Source: a bacterium
GTDB taxonomy: Bacteria > Vulcanimicrobiota > Xenobia > Xenobiales > JADMJV01
Length of the DNA: 64,000 nucleotides
Direction of reading: 5' to 3'
Assembly (NCBI GenBank): GCA_030149525.1
Contig: JASBRJ010000184.1
Coordinates: 1-64,000 of the forward strand
Shown here: in pieces, positions 16,939-23,539 of the stretch
Layout of the letters: each line of letters opens with the position of its first letter
How positions within the stretch are numbered: position 1 is the stretch's first letter
Made by a program: the position numbers and the translations under genes
Notes under the pieces: generated by a model
The model's input: only the letters and a program-made list of their open reading frames with translations
Databases searched by the model: none
Told to the model about the DNA's origin: nothing

Positions 16939-17519
16939 TAGTACTCCTCCGTCAGAGTCGTAAGGGCTTGAGTCAGAAACGGTTCAAGTTTTTGAAAGGA
17001 CTCGGCAGAGATCGACTTCCCCATTTCTTCTCGGAGGCGATAGTAGGTATGAAACACGGACTGTCGTTTTTGAGGTTGCTGAGCGAGTGCATCTTCGAGT
17101 TTCTCGTCGGCAAAAAGGGCTCCGGAAGAGGACACCTTTCGCTTGGGGAAGTCGAAGGATTGGAGAATCGTCTTGAGCCAGATGAGCACCTTGTCGTCGA
17201 AGTAGCTGTGATCGCGAAAGAGCATCGAGGCGGTGGCGTAGGCGACAACATACCTCACATCGCGAGGGCACTTCGCCATGGCATGCTCGTGATGTTCTGT
17301 ATAGTCGTACTGACTGAAAATCTCCCTCACGACTCTCTTGACGACCTTTTTTTCCACTTCACGTACCTCCCGGCACGCCTGGGCTTCGGGAGCGAGTTCT
17401 GGGAAAACACCCAGGACTGTTTCCAGTTCGTCGTCGCTGAGGTGTCGAGCTTCGGCATCTTTAAACAGAGCTGCCAGATCTGGATGTTTTCTAATGGAGG
17501 GCGATGATAGAGTATCCAC
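16938..17519 (-). CDS. Phycobilisome-type globin-like protein (bilin biosynthesis-associated globin candidate)
   Basis: 193 residues, GTG start. The middle helix block HAMAKCPRDVRYVVAYATAS, followed by MLFRDHSYFDDKVLIWLKTI, matches the hallmark phycobiliprotein region (A-C-L-R-D-x-x-Y-x-LR-x-x-x-Y-x-x-x-A-GD-x-x-x-x-D-D-x-x-L-x-x-L-x-E). Cys84, Arg86 and Asp87 correspond to the bilin-attaching Cys84 and the Arg/Asp that bind the chromophore in phycocyanin and allophycocyanin beta subunits, and Asp103 matches the conserved AGD. The remaining helices fit a globin-like fold. It is neither a true antenna subunit nor a linker. Similar phycobilisome-family globins occur with bilin reductase genes in non-phototrophs. 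It is coupled to the V4R gene downstream. Whether it binds bilin covalently is unknown. Confidence 0.75.
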   Translation of the reverse strand: MDTLSSPSIRKHPDLAALFKDAEARHLSDDELETVLGVFPELAPEAQACREVREVEKKVVKRVVREIFSQYDYTEHHEHAMAKCPRDVRYVVAYATASMLFRDHSYFDDKVLIWLKTILQSFDFPKRKVSSSGALFADEKLEDALAQQPQKRQSVFHTYYRLREEMGKSISAESFQKLEPFLTQALTTLTEEY

Positions 17520-17541
17520 GCTTAATATACCTTTCTAATTT

Positions 17542-18156
17542 CTAGGCGGGCTTCTTCCAGGGCACACTTGAGAAGAAGGCTCTGGCGGGAGAACGATTGT
17601 CGAGAGCAGCCGTTGAGGAAGCCTGACGGGACGTTTGCACGGCTTGCCTGGTGGCGATTTGCATCAGTTTGGAAAGGCTGCGGTCGCTGTCTTCGAAGGT
17701 AGGTAGGGCGGCCCCGGTTCGATTGTTCCAGCAGACCTGGGAAAAGAAGCTTCGCGCCGACCCGTTTGCGGCAAGTGGCTGGGCTTGGCGCTGAGGAATC
17801 TTTTTGCTCTCCGCGGGAGAGGACTGATCCCAGGAGAGAGACCGGAAGAACTCCGAGGCGACGATTCCTAGAAGAGACTCGAGCGCCGGCGGCTCCTCGA
17901 CGGCTAAAGCTTGGGAGAGATGAAACTCGAGTTCCTCGTTGGGCTCGGGTTCGTTGGGAGGCCCGGACTCAGCTTCTCTCTCAGCTTCCGGCTCGGAACT
18001 CGTTTCACTGTCCTTTTCTTCAACCTCCACCGGTACCTCGGTGGCAAGGAGTTGCTCCGGCGAGAGAAGCTCCAACGGGTAAAAGCGTTCCTGGAACTCA
18101 CCCAGATTCTCGGCGAGTTGCTTCCACCGAGTCGCCTCTTTTCTCCCAAGTTTCAT
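17542..18156 (-). CDS. Disordered protein with three FFxxxxW short linear motifs
   Basis: 204 residues. After a short helical N-terminus, residues 40-75 are an acidic, Pro/Glu-rich linker. The rest is low in order apart from three copies of one motif: FFRSLSW (103-109), FFSQVCW (137-143) and FFSSVPW (194-200, four residues from the C-terminus), each preceded by Ser/Ala and spaced by polar linkers. Such repeated aromatic motifs in disordered chains usually dock several copies of one folded partner. Obvious partner candidates are the V4R or globin-like proteins of the same operon (inference). The ATG lies 8 bases after the V4R-2 stop. I do not know a named family. Confidence 0.75.
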   Translation of the reverse strand: MKLGRKEATRWKQLAENLGEFQERFYPLELLSPEQLLATEVPVEVEEKDSETSSEPEAEREAESGPPNEPEPNEELEFHLSQALAVEEPPALESLLGIVASEFFRSLSWDQSSPAESKKIPQRQAQPLAANGSARSFFSQVCWNNRTGAALPTFEDSDRSLSKLMQIATRQAVQTSRQASSTAALDNRSPARAFFSSVPWKKPA

Positions 18157-18164
18157 ATTGAACT

Positions 18165-18824
18165 CTAGGCCAATCTCTCTAGAATCTCATCGGCCGTGCC
18201 ACCCTCGCGACGCCAAAATTCAGCAGCGTTGACCTTTTTCGGGTCGCCGATGAGGAATTTGCAGCAGTCGTTGCCCATAGCGTAGCACTGGACTTCGATG
18301 GAATCGCGCTCTTTTTGGTCGAAGACGGAGAACGCACCGGCAAACATCCCGGCATACATGTGGCACACGGGCTTTCCGACCTGTTCCATCGCCTTGGCCA
18401 CGGCACTGTTGTAGATGGTGACGAAAGTCATGCCCTGCTTCTCGTAAGAATAGTCGATTCGCCAGCTACCCCACCCTTCCACGGTGAGAGGCCACCACCA
18501 GGACTCCATGACGAACTTGCGGTTCATCTGATTGATGTCGGTTCGGCCGCCCCCAAACTCGTGCCGCATTCGGTGAGCGAAGCGTTTCATGTCATTGAGG
18601 CCCCACTCCACACCGCATTTGTACATCATCAGGTTAGAGGCGTCGTCGACCTCCTCATGGAGGCCGGAATGGAGTCCGGAAATGAAGTCTTCGTTGGCCA
18701 GAACGGCCCGTTGCCCATCTCGTAAGTAGAGGCTACTGCTCTCCGGGTCACGTCGAACAAACTCTTCGGTTGTGTAGTAGTTATGGTAGCCCTTAATGCC
18801 ACCATCAGAGGGTGAAATACTCAA
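18165..18824 (-). CDS. V4R-domain (4-vinyl reductase-like) protein 2
   Basis: 219 residues if started at TTG 18824, which has AGGAAGG seven bases upstream and lies just after the ferredoxin stop; an ATG at 18875 would overlap the ferredoxin gene and lacks support. The C-terminal V4R domain is more canonical than in the first copy: HMYAGMFAGAFSVF, then SIEVQCYAMGNDCCKFLIG, with the paired Cys typical of the family. The N-terminal half has a tryptophan-rich stretch (ESWWWPLTVEGWGSW). It probably binds a hydrophobic or tetrapyrrole ligand. In Synechocystis the Slr0147 V4R protein is likewise encoded next to a [2Fe-2S] ferredoxin gene. Confidence 0.82.
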   Translation of the reverse strand: MSISPSDGGIKGYHNYYTTEEFVRRDPESSSLYLRDGQRAVLANEDFISGLHSGLHEEVDDASNLMMYKCGVEWGLNDMKRFAHRMRHEFGGGRTDINQMNRKFVMESWWWPLTVEGWGSWRIDYSYEKQGMTFVTIYNSAVAKAMEQVGKPVCHMYAGMFAGAFSVFDQKERDSIEVQCYAMGNDCCKFLIGDPKKVNAAEFWRREGGTADEILERLA

Positions 18825-18837
18825 TGCAGTATCCTTC

Positions 18838-19317
18838 CTAGACGTCTTCTGAGCTCGCTCGTACTCCCATAACATCGAAGTCTTCGTCTTCTAGTTGGGC
18901 AATTTTAGAGCGCGTGATGATCTTGTTTTTCCGGATGAGGACGCGGCCGTCTTTGGGGTGGAGGATGGGAATCTTTGTGCGCCTACCCACCAGACTCATG
19001 AGGTCTTCAGCTTTCTCAATGTACATCCCCTCGGGGATCTCGATGACCACACCTTCGCCAAGGACTTTGGCCTGGCAGGCCAGTCGGCTGTTGGAGCATC
19101 TTCCTGTCATGAGGCTGAGGGACCGCTGCTCTCGACTAGTGGGGGGAGAGAGTGAGTCGTGGCCCTCGAGAACTCTCACATGGCAGGTAGCGCATATGCC
19201 CTGGCCTCCGCAGGCCATAGCTACGTTACAGTTTTTGGCCAGGAGAGAGTCCAAAACCTGAGATTCCGTTTTGACACTGACGCCTTCGCCCATTGGTTGC
19301 AAAGTGACTAACTTCAC
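18838..19317 (-). CDS. [2Fe-2S] ferredoxin, adrenodoxin-type spacing, with C-terminal extension
   Basis: 159 residues, GTG start with a GGTAGGTG site. Cys36-x5-Cys42-x2-Cys45 (ACGGQGICATC) and Cys81 (RLACQAKV) give the C-x5-C-x2-C-x35-C spacing of adrenodoxin/Isc-type ferredoxins rather than the plant-type C-x4-C-x2-C-x29-C. Extra Cys30 and Cys74 are present. A 55-residue C-terminal extension (IEKAEDLMSLVGRRTKIPIL onwards) goes beyond the standard fold and could be a membrane- or partner-binding tail. As first gene of the operon and in a cluster with a ferredoxin-dependent bilin reductase, it is the natural electron donor (inference). A promoter with an overlapping inverted repeat lies just upstream. 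Confidence 0.88.
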   Translation of the reverse strand: MKLVTLQPMGEGVSVKTESQVLDSLLAKNCNVAMACGGQGICATCHVRVLEGHDSLSPPTSREQRSLSLMTGRCSNSRLACQAKVLGEGVVIEIPEGMYIEKAEDLMSLVGRRTKIPILHPKDGRVLIRKNKIITRSKIAQLEDEDFDVMGVRASSEDV

Positions 19318-19364
19318 GATGACACCTACCCGTTCTCGTGCAGCCGGTTCACCCCAACGTGGCC

Positions 19365-19408
19365 GACTGAACTGAAAGTCAGTCTACGGCGAGTATTAAG
19401 GAATTCAA
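19365..19408 (-). promoter_or_regulatory. Candidate promoter and operator of the ferredoxin-V4R-globin operon
   Basis: Read on the minus strand, TTGAAT (19408-19403) and TAGACT (19386-19381) form -35/-10 boxes with a 16-base spacer, about 65 bases before the ferredoxin start. Overlapping the -10 box and the expected transcription start is an inverted repeat with arms GACTGA and TCAGTC (19365-19384), containing a nested ACTGA/TCAGT repeat. A repressor bound there would block transcription. Prediction by eye only. Confidence 0.35.
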
Positions 19409-19415
19409 ATAGTAC

Positions 19416-19682
19416 ATGTCGCTTCCAAAAAAGTGGAAGAGTACCCCGGGGTTATACTTTAGTATAGGGCAATTTGAGGCTTATAGTCGTTGGAAGAGGT
19501 ATCCGAGAGGTTACTTTTTTTGTTGTACAAAACGTGGACATTGGGTGTACACGAGGTTTTGGAAGCATGTGGAAAGGGCGGGCGGAGAGGAATGTCCTAG
19601 TACCGAGGAAGTGTGGTTCTGGTATGAAATTACCGGATATAATCTGTTTTTAGGAGATAAGTGCCGCTTGAAGTTCCGATAA
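19416..19682 (+). CDS. Possible small aromatic-rich protein
   Basis: An 88-residue open frame occupying the gap between two minus-strand operons. It is visibly richer in A+T than its neighbours. The translation is unusually rich in Trp, Tyr and Phe (for example RYPRGYFFC, GHWVYTRFWKH, EEVWFWYEITGYNLF) and basic residues, suggesting a small folded or nucleic-acid-binding protein, but I recognise no family. AAGGA stands 13 bases before the ATG, which is rather far. Its 3' end overlaps the end of the convergent 105-residue gene by 33 bases. It could be real and recently acquired, or chance. Confidence 0.4.
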   Translation: MSLPKKWKSTPGLYFSIGQFEAYSRWKRYPRGYFFCCTKRGHWVYTRFWKHVERAGGEECPSTEEVWFWYEITGYNLFLGDKCRLKFR

Positions 19683-19967
19683 ACTTGTACGGTTGGACTT
19701 GTTGAGGAGAAATGCCAGGGTTTTGTTTCCACAGTCGAGCAGAATGAGGCGTGACTCGGAGAAATAGAGCTGGGCCGAGATGGCGGGAAGTTGATGTCTT
19801 GAAAGAAGGAATCTGGTCTGGGCAAGTTCCCCGGCAACGAGATTCCAGTCGAGCGAGCCGTTGCCGGAGGATTCTTGGACCTCGGCGGGCGCGTTCGAGC
19901 TTAACTTCAGTATGGCCCAATCTTTGAGCCCCTCAAGGTTTCGTAACTTTTCTCTGTTAAAGCTCAT
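19650..19967 (-). CDS. Small roadblock/LC7-like protein (unproven), second copy
   Basis: 105 residues, soluble. A long helix (DWNLVAGELAQTRFLLSRHQ) is followed by strands (ISAQLYFSESRLILLDCGNK) and a strand-helix ending (LAFLLNKSNRTSLSELQAAL), the same order as the 113-residue product of 3662-4003. The ATG overlaps the stop of the upstream 222-residue gene by 4 bases. Pairing of a pseudo-receiver/roadblock gene with a small partner occurs at both ends of the cluster, so the two pairs may be paralogous and form heteromeric roadblock complexes. Fold assignment is by eye. Confidence 0.5.
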   Translation of the reverse strand: MSFNREKLRNLEGLKDWAILKLSSNAPAEVQESSGNGSLDWNLVAGELAQTRFLLSRHQLPAISAQLYFSESRLILLDCGNKTLAFLLNKSNRTSLSELQAALIS

Positions 19968-20632
19968 GATCGCACCCCAAAAACCTGGCCGATCAACCTT
20001 TGATCGTTCTCAGTTAGGGAGAGAGCCTTCTCTTGAAGCTGAGCCATGGCCAGAAGATGATCGTGGCCTCTCGATAGGGCTAGTGATTGGTGCTCAGGAC
20101 CGGTCCACTCTGTTCCAAAATAGTCGGCCTCACCGCAAAGCTTGGCTAACTGCCGACCTTTGAGGTCTAGAAAGGCGGTGAGATCGTTTCTCAATTCCGG
20201 GTCCGAACTTCCGCGTTCCAGGTGAATAGTCTCCCCTTTGCCCCAGACAATCTCGGTTGCACCACCGGGAAGCTTTCTCGGTTGAAGCGGAACGGATTCC
20301 AGGAGAGCTTCGAGTTGATCGCCCTCCCGAGACAGAATGAGAGCTCCTGCGATGTCTGGGGCCTTCTCTTTGTCTTCGGCGGAAAGAAGGACGCCGATAC
20401 CTGCTTTGGACTGGAGTTGTTTGACCAGGGGAACCATTTGGGCGTACCCCACACTGGACGGATCTTTTTCCTCGATACTGAGAGGAAGACGGCCCTCCAT
20501 GACCACCAGGTCGTAAGTCGATTCTCTCAACTTTGCCAGAAATTCCCGATAGTCTGGAACTTGAGTCAGGTGACTCTTCTTCTTTAACTGTAGGCAGAGG
20601 TCCCGGAGTTGACCGGCCACTAGAACTTCCAT
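19964..20632 (-). CDS. Pseudo-receiver plus roadblock/LC7-like domain protein, second copy
   Basis: 222 residues. The first 120 residues resemble a receiver domain (MEVLVAGQLRDLCLQLKK, YDLVVMEGRLPL, AGIGVLLSAEDKE), but Asp/Glu residues of the phosphorylation site are replaced (VMEGR where L-x-D-x is expected). The C-terminal part (TEIVWGKGETIHLERGSSD, then LRNDLTAFLDLKGRQLAKL) parallels the roadblock-like half of 3996-4733 strand for strand. It is 10 bases after an alpha/beta hydrolase gene and coupled to the small 105-residue gene downstream, forming a three-gene unit upstream of the ferredoxin operon. Confidence 0.55.
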   Translation of the reverse strand: MEVLVAGQLRDLCLQLKKKSHLTQVPDYREFLAKLRESTYDLVVMEGRLPLSIEEKDPSSVGYAQMVPLVKQLQSKAGIGVLLSAEDKEKAPDIAGALILSREGDQLEALLESVPLQPRKLPGGATEIVWGKGETIHLERGSSDPELRNDLTAFLDLKGRQLAKLCGEADYFGTEWTGPEHQSLALSRGHDHLLAMAQLQEKALSLTENDQRLIGQVFGVRS

Positions 20633-20641
20633 AAGGTTGGT

Positions 20642-21262
20642 TCAGTTTTGACGGAAGCTCAGGGTTCCCTCGTGGGATCTCAACTCTATGAATTTTGCCG
20701 CAGCCTGGCCGGACGCTTCAAGGTTGGCCCTCAAGGTTGAATCGAGCCTTTTCGGAGGCTGGAACTGATGATCGCCGCCGGGAAGCCACAGGATCCTTAG
20801 CTTGGCAGGGAGTTGGTAGCTTTCGACCTCGTTTCGTTTTCCGAAAGGGTCTCGCTCTCCCTGGCATATGAGCATGGGACAAAGAAGTTGAGGCAAGTGA
20901 TCGATGCGGAGTTGGTGCGGCTTGCCGGGAGGGTGAAAGGGATAGCCGAAAGCCACGACGCCGGCCAGATTTCTCCGGGTCGCGAGATGGCTTGCCACTC
21001 GGCCGCCCAGCGATTTGCCCCCCACAAAGACGTCGCGTCCCTGAAACGGTTCCAGTTGAGCTTCATACTCCTGGATGAGACTGGGCAGCCTGGAAGGCGG
21101 GCGCGGTTTTCCCGCCTTGAGAGCCGCCTCCATGTAAGAGAAGTTGAAGCGGTGGGTCTCCACACCCTGAGCTTCGAGCACCTGAACGAGTTGATTCATC
21201 CAGGGAGAGTCTGCGGGTTGTCCCGAGCCGTGAGCCAGAATAAGAATCGGTTTTTCCTTCAT
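20642..21262 (-). CDS. Alpha/beta hydrolase, KANL3/Tex30-like (dienelactone hydrolase-type) family
   Basis: 206 residues, the usual length for this family. LILAHGSG near the N-terminus is the oxyanion-side motif, VGGKSLGGRVASHLA carries the nucleophile serine in the family's G-G-K-S-L-G-G-R elbow, ICQGERDPFG supplies the acid, and LPGGDHQF the catalytic histidine. It is therefore probably an active cytoplasmic esterase-like hydrolase; the substrate is unknown. It is the first gene of the small operon with the second pseudo-receiver/roadblock pair, 10 bases upstream of it. Confidence 0.85.
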   Translation of the reverse strand: MKEKPILILAHGSGQPADSPWMNQLVQVLEAQGVETHRFNFSYMEAALKAGKPRPPSRLPSLIQEYEAQLEPFQGRDVFVGGKSLGGRVASHLATRRNLAGVVAFGYPFHPPGKPHQLRIDHLPQLLCPMLICQGERDPFGKRNEVESYQLPAKLRILWLPGGDHQFQPPKRLDSTLRANLEASGQAAAKFIELRSHEGTLSFRQN

Positions 21263-21304
21263 GGGGCCCTCTTGGAGCGAAGGGACGATTAGGCCTTTGC
21301 CGGC

Positions 21305-22021
21305 TTACCCGGGTAACTCTAAACGGTAGCCGACCCCGTAGACGGAGCGGATCAGGTCTTCCCGTCCGGATTGGTGCATCTTGGATCGAACTCGGCTGAT
21401 GTAAAGATCGACTCGGCGTTTGTCGCCAAGATATTTCCGACCCCAGATTCGTTCGATAATTTCATCTCTTTTGAAATTACGACCGGGTTCCGCCGCCAGG
21501 ACATCGAGAAGCTCGAACTCCCTCGCCGTCAGGTCGATCACAGCACCTCTAAGATGAACCTGCTTGGACGGACGGTCGATCTTTAAGACCTCTTTGGGTT
21601 GGCAGTTGGCCGACGAGAGGCGACTGCGACGCAGAACGGCCTTGACTCTGGCCACCAGTTCACCACAGAGGTAGGGGCGGGCAAGATAGTCGTCGGCCCC
21701 GGTTTCAAGAGCCAGAATTCGAGTGCTCGAGTTCTGATCGTCGGAGAGTACCACAATGGGAACGGGGCTGAACTCCCGGAGTCTTCTCAGGATCTTGAGG
21801 CAGCTGTCTGCTCTGTGCTGGGGGTGCTCAAGCAGGACCAGATCATAGTCATTGAAGTTGCTGTTCTGATCTTTTTTGCCCCGGCGAAAGATGGTGGTTT
21901 GAAATCGATCTTTTTCCAGCGCTCTGCAGGCAGCTTGACTGGTGGTTGGGTTGTGCTCCACGACCAGGATGTGACCCCTCTGTCCACGGCTGTTGTTGGG
22001 TAGTGTTGAATAGTTCGGCAT
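21305..22021 (-). CDS. OmpR/PhoB-type response regulator with atypical receiver
   Basis: 238 residues from ATG 22021, chosen because GGAAGGGAG stands about ten bases upstream; an ATG at 22105 lacks such support. The C-terminal winged-helix DNA-binding domain is standard (DLTAREFELLDVLAAEPGRN to SVYGVGYRLE). In the receiver, the acid pocket reads VEHN, the phosphoacceptor position is Glu65 (DLVLLEHP) instead of Asp, and the conserved Lys is Arg115 (LARPY). It therefore cannot be phosphorylated in the usual way; the Glu may mimic the active state. No histidine kinase gene is adjacent. The nearest targets may be its own gene or the permease. Confidence 0.88.
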   Translation of the reverse strand: MPNYSTLPNNSRGQRGHILVVEHNPTTSQAACRALEKDRFQTTIFRRGKKDQNSNFNDYDLVLLEHPQHRADSCLKILRRLREFSPVPIVVLSDDQNSSTRILALETGADDYLARPYLCGELVARVKAVLRRSRLSSANCQPKEVLKIDRPSKQVHLRGAVIDLTAREFELLDVLAAEPGRNFKRDEIIERIWGRKYLGDKRRVDLYISRVRSKMHQSGREDLIRSVYGVGYRLELPG

Positions 22022-22157
22022 GTTTGGTGTCTCCCTTCCATCTTGTTTCAGAATAGAGAGAGTTTGTGGAGAGAATATGCCTGCGAGCGAGGGGAGTCTT
22101 TTCAAGGTTCTGGAGGAACTTTGTCCACATTTTCTCCAAACTTTGACAAAGATTGTG

Positions 22158-23537
22158 TCAGGCGTCTTCCGAGTCGGCCGGCAAAACTCGGTTCAGGAGG
22201 ACGGCCGTGATGGTTCCGATAGCTAAGCCCGACTGGGCCAGGACTCCGAAGGACCTCAGCACAGGATGACTCAACTTCGCCAGCTCGGCAGTGGCGCCGG
22301 GCACCATAGAGACCCCCAGGCCCAGTGCCAGAGAAACAGCCAGTATCTTTTCTTTGCGCGGTGTCAGGCGATCCCCGGTCGCGATACTCAGGCCGGCGAC
22401 CGCTACGGTGGCGAACATGAGAACGGTAGCGCCGCCTAGAACAGGCTTGGGCATGAGAGACAGAATTGCTCCGAGCTTGGGAAAGAGAGCAAGAAGGATG
22501 AGGATGGCTCCCACTCCGTAGCCTACCGAGCGAGAGGCGACACCGGTCAATTTGATGACACCGTTGTTTTGGCTGAAGCTTGTGGTGGGGAGCGATCCCA
22601 GGGCCCCTGCCAGGAGACTTCCGACCCCGTCGGCGGCGATTCCAGCCTCGATCCGCTCCCGGAAAACAGGCCCTTCCACCGGTTCTTGAGATACCTGGGA
22701 GGTGGCCGTGAGATCGCCCATGGTTTCCAGGGCAGAGACCACGTAGGCGATAGCCCAGGGTAAGATCATAATCGGGTCGATAGAGAGGCCGTATTTGAGG
22801 GGCTCGGGTAAACGAAGGAATGGCGCTTCGGCCACGGCTGAGAAATTGACCATCCCCATGCCGAAGGCAACGACGTAGCCTGCCAACAAGCCGGCTCCGA
22901 TGGAGATACTCGCGAATTTGCCGGAACGGAAGTTGCCCAGCCACAGAATCGAAAACAACACTCCCAGCCCTAAAGCGAGGTTGATAGGAGAGCCCAGGCT
23001 CTTCGAGCCGAAGCCTCCGGCCAGATCCGTCATGCCGATGCTGATGAGACTACATCCGATCAAAGTGACCACTGTGCCTGTGACGATGGGGGGAAACCAA
23101 TGGCGAATATTGGTGAGAAACCGAGAGAGCAGAACCTCGATCGGTGCACAGAGGGCCGTTAGGCCGAACATAAGGGCGAGGCCCCCGACTTGTCCCGCTG
23201 CTATGGCAACGGGTACGAAAGTGAAACTTGTTCCCTGAACACTCAGCATGCGCGAACCTACCGGGCCGATGCCATGCGTCTGAACCAGGGTTCCGATGCC
23301 GGAGGCCAACAGAGCCATACTGACAAGAAACGCACTCTGCTCCAGGTTCAGGCCAAGGGCGCCCGAGACAACCAGGGGGGGTGTGATGATGCCCACGAAC
23401 ATTGAGAGGACGTGTTGCAGGCCGAATACGAAGATCTGAAAGACATTCAGTTTCGCGTCGACCGGATAGAAGGCTCGTCCAACCGGTCTCTTCGGACTGG
23501 TGACGACGAGTGTTTCTTCCCCCCCTTGCTCCGACAT
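22158..23537 (-). CDS. NCS2-family nucleobase (uracil/xanthine) permease
   Basis: 459 residues with about 12-14 hydrophobic helices. GLQHVLSMFVGIITPP at the start of the membrane part contains the Q-H motif of helix 1, ALETMGDLTA is the helix 8 substrate motif, and FSQNNGVIKLTGVASR matches the NAT signature Q-N-x-G-x-x-x-x-T-x-V-x-S-R. It should import a purine or pyrimidine base with a cation across the inner membrane; xanthine/urate-type is favoured by the QNNG signature but not proved. The ATG at 23537 is 2 bases after the stop of the DUF924 gene, so longer in-frame starts are rejected. Confidence 0.92.
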   Translation of the reverse strand: MSEQGGEETLVVTSPKRPVGRAFYPVDAKLNVFQIFVFGLQHVLSMFVGIITPPLVVSGALGLNLEQSAFLVSMALLASGIGTLVQTHGIGPVGSRMLSVQGTSFTFVPVAIAAGQVGGLALMFGLTALCAPIEVLLSRFLTNIRHWFPPIVTGTVVTLIGCSLISIGMTDLAGGFGSKSLGSPINLALGLGVLFSILWLGNFRSGKFASISIGAGLLAGYVVAFGMGMVNFSAVAEAPFLRLPEPLKYGLSIDPIMILPWAIAYVVSALETMGDLTATSQVSQEPVEGPVFRERIEAGIAADGVGSLLAGALGSLPTTSFSQNNGVIKLTGVASRSVGYGVGAILILLALFPKLGAILSLMPKPVLGGATVLMFATVAVAGLSIATGDRLTPRKEKILAVSLALGLGVSMVPGATAELAKLSHPVLRSFGVLAQSGLAIGTITAVLLNRVLPADSEDA

Positions 23538-23539
23538 CG

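Noticed and set aside
3143-21262. Chlorophyll or photosystem biosynthesis suggested by '4-vinyl reductase' domains
   Set aside because: V4R is a ligand-binding module found in many non-phototrophs, and no photosynthesis gene is present.
1-21262. Heme oxygenase to supply biliverdin for the bilin reductase
   Set aside because: I looked for a helical protein of about 220 residues with the heme oxygenase histidine motif and found none in the cluster; it may lie elsewhere.
22119-22151. CTTTGTC/GACAAAG inverted repeat downstream of the nucleobase permease
   Set aside because: The loop is 19 bases, the stem only 7 bp and no T run follows, so a terminator or operator call is too weak to list.
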